The position numbers and the translations under genes were made by a program. A stretch of 64,000 nt of DNA from Panicum virgatum (lineage: Eukaryota; Streptophyta; Magnoliopsida; Poales; Poaceae), in NCBI RefSeq assembly GCF_016808335.1, contig NC_053142.1:186001-250000 (forward strand), written 5' to 3'. Below the pieces are notes generated by a model that was given only the letters and a program-made list of their open reading frames with translations, ran no database searches and had not been told where the DNA came from. Below, one piece after another: positions 11,801 through 21,200 of this stretch (position 1 is the first letter of the stretch; the number at the start of each line of letters is the position of its first letter).

Positions 11801-12555
11801 TTCTTGTGCTTCCTCTGATAGTTTGTATTGTTTGAACTCCTCCCAGTTTGTTTTAACCTGAGGAAGATCGTCCCAGTTCGGCTCCTTATCCTTCTTGATG
11901 TAATTGATGTACAACTTCTTCTTGAAAGTTGCAAAGGCAAGGGCCATCTTTTTCAAGGCATATTTCTTCACAAGTTCTTGGTCAACTCCTTTAGGAAGAG
12001 TGAACATATCCTTGAGTTCTGCCCATAGCATTTCCTTCTGATGTGCAGGCACGGCGTGTTGCTGTTCTTCGGGTTTGCTCATTTTCCATAGTCTTGTGGT
12101 GATCGGAATTCTTGCCCGAACAATAACCCCGCATTGGTTGACAAATTTTGTGCTAGCAGCCTCAGGAGCACTTGGACAGCCCTCTGCGTCCACTTCTGTG
12201 ACGACCTGTCTTCCCTCCATTTTCTTGGTTGGCCGGCGTCTCCCTTTTGACTGGCTCAACGAAATCGATGCGGAGGTCGACTAAATTACAGAAAAGATAT
12301 GTTAATCGCAAAACTAATCTACTGAAGTCACCATGCATATAGTTTTAAGATTCGTACTGGAACATGCTGCTGTTGATTGGGCGGTGGCGCAAAGTCATCA
12401 TATTCTTCATCGGCATCTCCAGACATATTCAGGAACGAATCAGCTGTCCGAGCATCTTCTTCAGCGATTGGCTGGGTGGTATTGGCCCTCGTATCTTTGT
12501 TTATTGCGTCCAACATGTATTGCTTGGCGACCTCGTCATCACGGAAGGGGTCCAT
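8899..12555 (-). pseudogene. CACTA gene 2: Transposase_24 / DUF8039-like / Ulp1 protease (copy 1), disabled
   Basis: Translation starts at ATG 12555 (MDPFRDDEVAKQYML) just inside exon 2 (acceptor 12562). An intron at 12357-12281 leads to an SQSKGRRRPTKK basic segment. Next comes a Transposase_24-like helical region (about 12.2-11.1 kb), a DUF8039-like domain with a Pro-rich linker (11.1-10.5 kb), and a C-terminal Ulp1/SUMO-protease-like domain (9.9-8.9 kb) in several exons. Ulp1 motifs are IFIPYNFG, a VFDSMRN Asp motif and QQQGTDWCGYY with the catalytic Cys codon at 9205-9203. The expected His of the HW motif is Asn (codon 9583-9581), whereas copy 2 has His. Other lesions are a one-base loss in an A run near 11715, a CAG-to-TAG change near 11605, another TAG near 11115, and further frame breaks around 10.4-10.5 kb. 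The stop is TGA at 8901-8899. In intact relatives the protein would regulate or assist transposition; the protease role is unproven. Confidence 0.75.
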
Positions 12556-12652
12556 CCTTAACTGAAACCGTAAGAATGTGTTAGATTATGTGTCCATGAG
12601 TTACAGAAATACACGAGTTACATGATAAATACATGAGTTACATGCACGATGC

Positions 12653-13430
12653 ACGATGCAAGGATCGCGTGAGCGCAAGAATCGCTAAAATCAGAGCCAA
12701 AATATGAAAGATATGGCTAAAACAAGATTCTAGGGACTTATTTGCAAGAAAAATCTATAAAGGGCCTCTCTGGAATTTCTTTTGAACTAGGAAGGACTGC
12801 GGGTTAATTTTGAAGAAACTCAGGGTCTCTTTAGCAAAAGCACCGGGGCGGCTCTGGTTCGGCTCAGATCTAACAGATGCACGATGCAAGGATCACGTGA
12901 GCGCAAGAATCGCTAAAATCGGAGTCAAAATGTGAAAGATAAGGCTAAAACAAGATTCTAGGGACTTATTTGCAAGAAAAATCTAGAAAGGGCTTCTCTG
13001 GAATTTCTTTTGAACTAGGAAGGACTGCGGGTTAATTTTGAAGAAACTCAGCATCTCTTTAGCAAAAGTGTCGTGGCGGCTCTGGTTCGGCTCGGATCTA
13101 ACAGATGCACGATGCAAGGATCGCGCGAGCGCAAGAATCACTAAAATCGGAGTCAAAATGTGAAAGATATGGCTAAAACAAGATTCTAGGGACTTATTTG
13201 CAAGAAAAATCTAGAAAGGGCCTCTTTGGAATTTCTTTTGAACTAGGAAGGACTGCGGGTTAATTTTGAAGAAACTCAGGGTCTCTTTAGCAAAAGCACC
13301 GGGGCGGCTCTGGTTCGGCTCGGATCTAACAGATGCACGATGCAAGGATCGCGTGAGCGCAAGAATCGCTAAAATCGGAGTCAAAATGTGAAAGATATGG
13401 CTAAAACAAGATTCTATGGACTAATTTAAA
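12653..13430 (-). repeat. 228-bp tandem array (about 3.4 copies) in the 5' intron of CACTA copy 1 gene 2, LTR-derived
   Basis: The motif acgatgcaaggatc recurs at 12653, 12881, 13109 and 13337, a constant 228-bp period with few differences between units. On the minus strand each unit reads like the mid part of the gypsy LTRs in this window: ttgttttagccatatctttc, gattttagcgattct and gcgatccttg also occur at about 60062-60128. The array is absent from the corresponding intron of copy 2. It lies between the splice sites at 13890 and 12562, so it would be transcribed and spliced out. Confidence 0.85.
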
Positions 13431-13860
13431 TCAATCTAAATTACACATGGAATACATGTAATGAATTACAGAGGAGCTTGATAAATTGAAGTCTTTGAAT
13501 ACATGTCCATTTACAATAAATTTAAGTCTTCAAATACATGTATATTTACAATAAATTGAAGTCTTTGAATACAAGTACATCTAAATTACACATGTAAAAA
13601 AAAGTAACAAATAATTGACATTGACATGTACAGTATTCACTGCAAAAATTAAATAGAAATTATTTCTTTTTCATTATACTAAATTCTCTACATTCTCTCT
13701 ATCTAAATTCTTCTCTCAATACTAAATTATTCACTACATAATTAAATGGTACAAATAGAAATTACAAACTAGAAAATTACACATTATTCACTACATAATT
13801 AATACTAGAAATAGTAGAAAAATATTAGATATAATAATTTAGAAAAAAAAGGAAAAAGCA
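13431..13860. other. AT-rich remainder of the CACTA copy 1 gene 2 intron
   Basis: No ORF or repeat beyond short AT-rich runs. Parts match the equivalent intron of copy 2 (47.2-48.1 kb) in composition and phrases such as 'cattcactacataatt'. Confidence 0.6.
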
Positions 13861-13890
13861 AGAGCTGGCGGCGGCGGCGCCATTGCTTAC

Positions 13891-14345
13891 GTCGATGGGG
13901 GGAGGTCGGTGGCAGTGGTGGAGGGGGCGCAGCTCGGCGCGGCGCGGTGGAGGAGGCTGGCGAGTCGGCGCGTAGGAGGGGGCCGCGCGCGCGGCGTCGC
14001 GGAGGGGCACGGGGGAAGGGCGGCGGCAAACAGGGGGCGTCGAGGGCGGGGTGTGGAGGCCGATGCCGGGGCACTCAAGGTCGGCGCGGCATGGAGGTAG
14101 CCAGGGCGCTCGAGGTCGGCGCGACATGGAGGCCGATGCCAGCCGGGGGTGCTCGGGGGCGCCGAGGCGGGGCCGGCGTCGACGGCGGGGACGTCGAGGG
14201 CGGCCGGCGTCGAGGGCAACGGCGTCGAGATGGCGCAGTGGTGGACGACCAGGCACGGAGGGGCGGCGGAAGATCGGGCGTGGAGGGCGCGTCGCAGAGG
14301 TTTATTATCGGGCACTGGAGAGGAAGCAGAGTGGGAGGAAGAAGA
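13891..14345 (-). other. GC-rich first exon (probable 5' UTR) of CACTA gene 2, copy 1
   Basis: A GC-rich block begins downstream of a minus-strand TATA (GGGTATAAAG, near 14352-14345) and ends in the donor CATCGAC|GTAAGC at 13891/13890. The same block, TATA and donor exist in copy 2 (46654-47172). ORFs in all frames are Pro/Arg/Ala-rich and differ between copies by frameshifts, so I call it untranslated; a short upstream peptide cannot be excluded. Confidence 0.55.
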
Positions 14346-14349
14346 GCAG

Positions 14350-14725
14350 GGCTTTATACCCTGGCCCTTAGGTACCGGGTGAAAACATAACCCGGTACCT
14401 AAGAAAAGCCTAAGGCACCGGTTGTAAATCCAACCGGTACCTTAGGCACAGCAAGGGTACCGGTTAGGTTTACGCCCGGTACCTTAGTTCCCAACGGGCG
14501 GGAAACTAAAAAGCCCTAAGGTACTGGTTAAATAAAACTAACCGGTACCTAAGGCCGAAAATTTTGTTGTCTTTAGTATTTTTGCTGCCCATTGTTTCGA
14601 CTTAACAGAGTAGCTCAATGGCAACACGCCACACTTTGCAAGCCGCGGCTAGGGTTCGAGTCCTGCCGCGCAACTTTTTTTTGCGAAAAGGTATCTTTGG
14701 TACTGGTTGAAGGTACCTTAGGCCT
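14350..14725. repeat. Internal block of terminal-type palindromes between the two CACTA genes, copy 1
   Basis: Modules such as AGGTACCGGGTG…CCCGGTACCT, AGGCACCGGTTG…CAACCGGTACC and TACTGGTTAAATAAAACTAAC repeat the subterminal repertoire. They are 3.9 kb from the nearest element end, immediately upstream of the gene 2 TATA box. The same positional block occurs in copy 2 at 46285-46645. See the finding on promoter use. Confidence 0.75.
14605..14692 (+). ncRNA. tRNA-like module (A box, B box, T run) in CACTA copy 1, antisense to the genes
   Basis: TAGCTCAATGGCAAC resembles a Pol III A box (D-arm). GGTTCGAGTCC, 41 bases further on, is a good B box (T-arm), and the sequence runs into GCGCAAC followed by T8. 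Stems do not close as in a true tRNA: no matching acceptor strand is present upstream. It is therefore a tRNA-derived or SINE-like module, not a tRNA gene. A differently worded module sits at the corresponding place in copy 2. Confidence 0.4.
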
Positions 14726-14749
14726 CCTTTTCTATTTTTTTTCTTAATA

Positions 14750-15110
14750 GTTCACAAATAAATCAGTTAATTGCTTAGAAAATCATTTAGTTGCCCAATA
14801 AATATATTAATTGCGTAGTAAATCATTTAATCGTCTAATAAATTAGATAATTGTGTAATAAATCTGATAATTACCTAATAAATAATTTAATCATCTAATA
14901 AATTAGATAATTGAGTAATAAATCTGATAATTGCCTAGTAAATCATTTAATCGTCTAATAAATTAGATTACTCATAATAAATCTGATAATTGCATAATAA
15001 ATTATTTAATCATCTAATAAATAAGATAATTCATAATAAATCTAATAATTGCATAATAAATCTGATAATTGCCTAGAAAATCATTTAATGGCTTAATAAA
15101 TTAGTTAATT
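14750..15110. repeat. AT-rich tandem repeats, about 60-bp unit, 3' of TnpD in CACTA copy 1
   Basis: At least four tandem units carry the phrases 'aatcatttaatcgtctaata' and 'aataaatctgataattgc' with substitutions. They lie just downstream (minus-strand sense) of the transposase. Copy 2 has its own AT-rich repeats with a longer unit at the same place (46020-46250). Confidence 0.7.
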
Positions 15111-17824
15111 CAATAATACATCCTCTTGATTCAATAATATTAACGATGGTTCGCTTTACAATCGTCCCTTCATTATGATCATGATGTGCGTACGGAGCCT
15201 CCTCTTCGGCTAAAAGAATACTTGTGTCAACCTCCACTGCGAACGGAGTCATATCTTCAACCTTATTGTATTCTTCTTCATCTGTGACATCGTCGACTCT
15301 CACAATTTTCCTTTTTCCTGCCAGAACAATATGGCGCTTTGGCTCATCTCCAGCACCTACAAAACTTGATTTATTCCTGGACTTGTCCTTTCTCGGTTTG
15401 CTAGACATGTCGTGCACATAGAAAACTTTAGTGACATCTTTAGCTAGGACGAATGGTTTGTCTCGATAGCCAAGCTCTTTGAGGTCTACCGTTGTCATTC
15501 CATACTCGTCGATATCGACACCTTTTCCTGTGAGTTTAACCCATTGACAACGAAATAGAGGTATTTTCAACGGCTCATAGTCGAGTTCCCAGATCTCTTC
15601 AATGTAACCAAAATTTGAGTTCGTTTGGCCACTAGAGTCGGTGGCATCTATACGGACACCACTATTTTGATTGGTGCTCTTGTTATCTTGGGCTCTTGTA
15701 TAAAATGTGTAACCATTAATTTCATATCCTTGGTACATCAGGATTGAATTTGCCGGACCCATGGTCAGCCAAGCTAGCTGCTCATGAATTTGATCGTTAG
15801 CCATGACTTCTTTCTGCAACCAAGTGGCGAATGTATCGTTATGAGGTTTTGTAATCCATGTCTTAGACTTCAAAGGGTATATGCTTCGCATAATTTGCAT
15901 GTGCTCCTCCATGTATGGAGCCACCAAGGCTGATTATTACAGAACTGTGAGATGTGCTTTGCTCAATGTGGCATGATATGTGGCATTTACTGATTTTCTT
16001 CCAAGTGTGCCCTTTCCAATCAGCCGCCCCTCATGACATGATACTGAAATCCCAATTGGGCAGAGTTCTTCCACATAGTCAACACAAAACTCAATGAACT
16101 CCTCTGTGACGTAACCCTTCGCAATGCTTCCTTCTGGACGAGCCCGATTACGAATGTATTTCTTTAGGACTGCAAAGTATCGTTCAAAAGGGAACATATT
16201 ATGAAGGAAAACAGGACCGAGAATACCAATCTCTTTGACCAGGTGAACTAGAAGATGCGTCATAATATTGAAAAATGATGGAGGAAATATCATTTCAAGA
16301 CTGACTAAACTTTGGACAACATCCTCTTGTAGCCTGCTTAAACTCGATGGATCGATTGACTTCTGAGAAATTGTGTTGAGAAAGGTGCATAGCTCTATGA
16401 TTGTTGCTCGAACATTAGCTGGTAGAATACATGCTGTCAGTTTCTTCTAAACAATGGGTGCATGCCCTATAACCCTTATTGGATTGTCCAGAGAGGTTAC
16501 TTAGTGCTGGCCAATCGTTGGTGGTTACGAAAAGCAATGCACGAAGCTTAAAATGATCCTCTGCGTGCGCATCCCACATATGAACACCCTCCTCTTTCCA
16601 CAACAATAGAAGATCCTCAATCAGTGGTTTCAGATACACATCTATATCGTTACCGGGTTGCTTCGGGCCGGGGATAAGCACCGGCATCATAATGAATTTC
16701 CGCTTCATACACAACCAGGGAGTAAGGTTGTATATACAGAGTGTCACAGGCCAGGTACTATGGCCACTGCTCTGCTCACCGAAAGGATTCATGCCATCCG
16801 TAGTTAAGCCGAATCTTATATTCCTCGCATCATTTGCAAATGTTGGAAATGTTCTGTCCACTTTTCTCCACTGCGACCCATCAGCGGGGTGTCTCAACAT
16901 ATTGTCTTGCTTACGTTCTTCTTTGTGCCATCACATCAATTTAGCATTCATTTTGTTCATGAACAAACGTTTCAGACGTGGTATTAGAGGAAAATACCAC
17001 ATCACCTTGGCAGGCACCCTCTTCTTAACACGCATCCCCTCAACGTCGCCTGGATCATCTCGAGGGATCTTATACCGGCATGCGTTGCATACAGGGCATG
17101 AATCAAAATTCTCATACTCACCTCGATATAGGATGCAGTCATTAGGACAAGCATGTATCTTCTGTGCCTCTAATCCTAAAGGACAAATAACTTTTTTTGC
17201 CTCGTATGTTGTCTCCGGCAAGGTGTTACCCTTAGGGAGTAAGTTTTTTATAAGTTTTAGCAACTCCTCGAATCCCTTGTCAGACAAACCATTTGATGCC
17301 TTCCATTACAATAATTTCAATGTGGTACCCAACTTCTTTTGATCTTGTTTGCAATCAGGGTACAACAATATTCTGTAATCCTCCAACATACGCTTCAGAT
17401 CTCTCGATTCCTTTTCTGTTTCGCAACCTTCCTCAGCTTCGCGCAGCATCTTACCAAGATCATCTTCTACAACGTATCCTTCAGTATCTTCTTCAGGCTC
17501 ATCCATTGCAGTGTCATTGAAAAAGGAATTATAATTGGCTGCAAAGTCAGGAATCATGTCCTCTTCTTCTACATTATTATCTAGCACAATTCCTCTTTCG
17601 CCATGCTTGGTCCAAACATAGTAGTTCGGCATGAAACCACTATTGAACAAGTGACTATGGATGGTTCTTGATGATGAGTAATCCTTCTCATTCTTACAGG
17701 ATTTGCATGGACAACGAACGAAACCGCCATACTTGTGTTTCTCGGCCCCTTTTATGAATTCATGCACGCCATCCATGAACTCATTTGAACGCCGGTCGGC
17801 CATATACATCCATTGCCGACTCAT
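15085..17824 (-). pseudogene. CACTA TnpD-type transposase, copy 1, with 652-bp core deletion
   Basis: ATG 17824 follows a CCAG acceptor-like site and starts MSRQWMYMADRRSNEF, the usual transposase-associated domain, with CPCKSCKN and HLFNSGFMPNYYVWTKHGE. The Tnp core then shows CPNDCILYRGEYEN, CPVCNACRYK, TDGMNPF and MWDAHAEDHFKLRALLF. After EETDSM (about 16430) the frame jumps to the DUF4218 leader: compared with copy 2, 44218-44869 is missing. DUF4218 (HNMFPFERYFAVLKKYIRN) and DUF4216 (FGYIEEIWELDYEPLKIPLF) follow in order. Stops include a CAA-to-TAA change near 17308 and a CGA-to-TGA change near 16930. The enzyme would cut and paste CACTA elements in the nucleus; this copy cannot. Confidence 0.88.
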
Positions 17825-18234
17825 CTGGATCCACAATACATTTATATAGATCATTGTACTGTACAAATAGTTCAATCATACTACCAATTTATAACAATAC
17901 ATTTATATAATTGATAATGCATATAACTATAATAAATAGATACTATTTACTTATCAAATAAATTGATAAAACATATAAATACAATAATTTGATATTATTC
18001 AAATATCAAATAAATTGATAACGCATATAACTATAATAAGATACTACAAATAAAAATAATTATCACATGTATAAACTAAATCAAGTAATAACTGTTTCTA
18101 AAAATTAATTGATAAGTTATAAAGAAAAGTAACTAACCTTTTTTTTAAAAAGCAAAAATTCCCCTCCCCTCACCTCACTCAGCTGCCATGAACAGTGAGT
18201 TCACAGCAGCTTAAGGTGGGGAGGGGCTGGGGTA
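17822..18234. other. 5' leader and intron region of CACTA copy 1 transposase
   Basis: AT-rich sequence upstream (minus sense) of the TnpD ATG. It ends near 18234 at a pyrimidine-rich/TATA region (CCTATAAATACCCC on the minus strand, about 18231-18244) that corresponds to the TATA at 42133 in copy 2. No ORF. Confidence 0.6.
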
Positions 18235-18626
18235 TTTATAGGCTCGGGCTAAAGGCACCGGTTGGTTTCAATGATCCGGTGCTAAATTTTGTTCAATAGC
18301 ACCGGTTCAAGGCACCAACCGGTGCCTTAGGCCCGAGCTTCTGTCAGCTGCCACGTTTCATCACCATAGGAACCGGTTGTTATCATCAACCGGTGCCTAT
18401 AGCGCCGCCTTCATTTGGTACCGGGTGGTGGTTCAAACCGGTTCCTATGCTGACACATTGGAACCGGTTGCAACCACCACCCGGTGCCAATTGTCCTCCA
18501 CTAGGTTGGTCCAAGGCCAAAGGTACCAGCTGCTGTTGTAGCCGGTACCGATGGGGTACCAAAGGTACCGGCTGCAACAACAGCTGGTACCTTTGGCCTG
18601 GACCGATGGCCCGTTTTCTAGTAGTG
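18235..18626. repeat. Right terminal/subterminal palindromes of CACTA copy 1 (TnpD promoter side)
   Basis: At least seven GG(C/T)ACCGGTTG-type modules and partners (for example ggcaccaaccggtgcc, accggttgttatcatcaacc, ggtaccagctgctgttgtag) occupy the 390 bases before the TIR at 18626. They lie directly upstream of the minus-strand TATA of the transposase. Confidence 0.75.
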
Positions 18627-18666
18627 GCAAGACCATTTGATGAGTTGAAGATGATGGAGGCGCCAT
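18627..18666 (-). pseudogene. 5' end (start codon, signal peptide start) of the split chitinase-like gene
   Basis: ATG at 18666 on the minus strand starts MAPPSSSTHQMVL, whose last bases are the target-site copy GCA/TGC. Skipping the CACTA element and one TSD copy, the frame continues as Leu-Leu-Ser-Ser at 8426 and reaches the FWGRNK frame, apart from one TAG. A TATA-like TATATTTATA lies about 155 bases upstream (18820-18832). The in-frame fusion is the evidence that the two pieces were one gene before insertion. Confidence 0.6.
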
Positions 18667-19184
18667 GATGGTTTGCATTGCATGCTGCCATGGGGCGAGG
18701 TAGCTTTTATATTGTCTGAATATGCAACTTGCAAGAGCGCTACACACATCATGCATGGATATGGTCCATAGCACTTTATTTTCAAAGCACATATTTTGAT
18801 CCAACTTGTGTGCTATAACTCTATAAATATAAGCATAAGCTACCTACTGATATGGATATGGTATTCTGCAGCTATTCTGCAATGCATGGACACGTAAACG
18901 TACAATACGCCCGTGCACCTTGGCTCAACCTTCCTAGACCCGTACGTGACATACACACGTACAACAACTGAACTCCTGAACTCCAGTACGTGACGCACAC
19001 ATACACGTACACGAGCTGGACCTGGACACTCTACGCGCTACGGACCCTGCACGCATGACGTCGAGCAACTCCGTGCGACAGACGCACCGCAGCACAACAC
19101 AGACAAACGCCCGCGCAACGCAGCACACACGCGACGACGCGTTTATACCTAACAACATTCACTTGGTCATATGAACGCACGTAT
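18667..19184 (-). promoter_or_regulatory. Promoter region of the split chitinase-like gene
   Basis: This unique sequence lies upstream of ATG 18666 on the minus strand, with TATATTTATA at about 18820-18832. Further upstream is a run of acacgtacacg-like and CG-containing short motifs (18930-19130). No ORF. Confidence 0.4.
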
Positions 19185-21197
19185 CACTATTTTGCCGAGA
19201 GCAAAAATACGGGCACTCGGCAAAGAGAAGATTTGCCGAGGGCTGCCTTCGGCACAATAAAACACTCGGCAAAGATATTCTTTGCCAAGAACCAAATTCT
19301 CGGCAGACAGTAACACTCGTCAAACAAATATTTTACCGAGGGCTGAACTCTCGGCATACGCAGACACTCGGCAAAAACATCTTTGCTGCTCGGCATTGTG
19401 TGGCCCTCGGCAAAGAGCCGTCACCTGCTGACAGGCCCTGACAGCCGTGACCTTTGCCGAGAGCCGCGTAGTTGGACGCTCGGCAAACCTACTGCTTTGC
19501 CGAGAGCCTTCGGCAAAGAAAAACTTTGCCGAGTGTAATTTTCTGACCCTCGGCAAAACATTTTAAATTTTTTCCACCCCTTGACCTCAAACCTTTTCTC
19601 TGTTGTTTCTACATTACCTTGAACTACATATGAAAATTTGGCCAATTATTAGAAATGTTTGCTATATTTAGTAAAATTATTTCATTTGATTGAATTTCTT
19701 AGGATAGTTCAATTTGAACTACAGTTCATTCAAATAATGATGAAAAATGAATGGAAAATTGTTATTCATGTTTTTTAGCATACACTGAAACCTTATCCAG
19801 AAAAAAGATCAGAAATTTCAAACATCGTGTACACGAAACATGACCACAAACTTATGGTTATTTTGTTTTTGAATTTTATAAAAAGCAAACATGGTTAGAA
19901 AATCATGAAACTTGTCATGGTGCCATGATATGATATGGAGAGGTTGTGGTAAAAATTTCACAAAGTTTCTGAAAGTTATCACTTATGATGCATACAAACA
20001 GAAGAATATGCGAATAGGTTTCTTTATTTCATGTGTAGCTCAAATAGGTTTTAAACATCGCACTTGTCAAACTTTCATGAAACGTTGAGAATTTTGATCA
20101 CAGTCTCCCCATATGATATCATGATATCTCGTCAAGTTTCATAATTTTCTGGCGTCATTTGCTTTTTATAAAATTAAAAACATCTTGACTGCAAGTCTGT
20201 GGTCATGTTTTGTGAAAACGATTTTTGAAATTTCTCATCTTTTCCTAGAATAAGGTGTCAACACATGCTTACCACCATGAATAACAACTCTGCACTCATT
20301 ATTTTCCATTTTTCAAATGACTTGCAGTTCAATTTGAATAATCCCAAGAAATTCAATTAAAGGAAATAAATTTACTAAATATAGCAAACAGTATGATCAT
20401 TGGGCCAAAATTGAATATGTAGTTTCAGATAATATGGGATCACAATAGAAAAAGTCATTCGGTGCTAAAACTTAAAAAATTAAATCTAGTTTGCCGAGAG
20501 CCAAAATTTAGCTCTAGCTCTCAGCAAAGAAATACTTTGCTGAGGGTAATTTTGTGACCCTCAGCAAAACAGTTTAAATTTTTTCCTCCCCTTGACCTTA
20601 AACATTTTCTCTGTTGTTTCTACATTACCTTGAACTACATATGAAAATTTGGCCAATTATTAGAAATGTTTGTTATATTTAGTAAAATTATTTCATTCGA
20701 TTGAATTTCTTGGGATAATTCAATTTGAACTACAGGTCATTTAAATAATGATGAAAAATGAATGAAAAATTGTTATTCATGTTTTTAGCGTGCATTGACA
20801 CCTTATCCAGAAAAAAGATCAGAAATTTCAAACATCGTGTACACGAAACATGACCACAAACTTATGGTTAAGTTGTTTTTTTAATTTTGCCGAGAGCTTT
20901 TGTGCTTTTGCCGAGTGCTTGCGAGCTGCTCTTGTCAAAGGTTACATTTTGCCGAGAGCTTATTTTCGAGCACTCGGCAAAGGCGCCGTCAACCCGTCAC
21001 GGCGACTTTTCTTTGCCGACGGCTGTCATGGCGCTCGGCAAAAACTTTGCCGAGTGCCCGATAAAAGGCTCTCGTCAAAGAGGCCTTTGCCAAGAAAATT
21101 TTTACTGATACCTCTTTGCTGAGAGCAGCTCTCGGCAAAGGCTTCGCCGAGAGCTTTCATGCTTAGGCACTCGGCAAAGCTTCTGTTTCCGGTAGTG
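19185..21197. mobile_element. Non-autonomous CACTA element (TTTGCCGAG family), TSD TAT
   Basis: The left end is CACTATTTTGCCGAGAGC at 19185. The right end is TTTCCGGTAGTG finishing at 21197. TAT flanks both (19182-19184 and 21198-21200). Both ends carry many TTTGCCGAG / CTCGGCAAA subterminal motifs (19190-19555 and 20885-21190), typical of a large grass CACTA family. There is no coding capacity. The interior is a long inverted repeat with an additional direct copy. It belongs to a different family from copies 1 and 2. Confidence 0.88.
19560..20885. repeat. Long internal inverted repeat plus third direct copy in the non-autonomous CACTA
   Basis: About 430 bases (19560-19990) recur inverted at about 20070-20480; arms include 'gaccacaaacttatgg' against 'tgtggtcatgt'-type partners and matching 'catgatatgatatggagag' sequences. 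The first 330 bases recur again in direct orientation at about 20565-20885, almost unchanged. The spacer at the dyad centre is about 80 bases. Transcription would give a long hairpin RNA. Confidence 0.7.
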
Positions 21198-21200
21198 TAT

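Larger units (their letters stand above)
8430..18626 (-). mobile_element. CACTA (En/Spm, CMC) transposon copy 1, complete termini, TSD GCA
   Basis: The left end is CACTAGTAGAAAACGGGCC at 8430. The right end is its inverted partner (CACTACTAGAAAACGGGCC on the minus strand) finishing at 18626. GCA lies directly outside both ends (8427-8429 and 18627-18629), the 3-bp target duplication expected of the superfamily. Subterminal blocks consist of palindromic GGTACCGGTTGG / CCAACCGGTACC modules. Two genes lie on the minus strand: a TnpD-type transposase (17824 to about 15085), then a Transposase_24/Ulp1 gene (about 14345 to 8899). Both are inactivated. Relative to copy 2 (41734-52836) it has a 652-bp transposase deletion and a different intron content. 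The ends look competent, so it could be mobilised only in trans. Confidence 0.92.

Noticed and set aside
13805..14390. ORFs of 100-147 residues on both strands in CACTA copy 1
   Set aside because: Low-complexity GC-rich first exon; the corresponding block in copy 2 (46621-47244) keeps the splice donor but not any reading frame.
14605..14692. A genuine tRNA gene
   Set aside because: A and B boxes and a T run are present, but acceptor and anticodon stems do not pair; kept only as a tRNA-like module.
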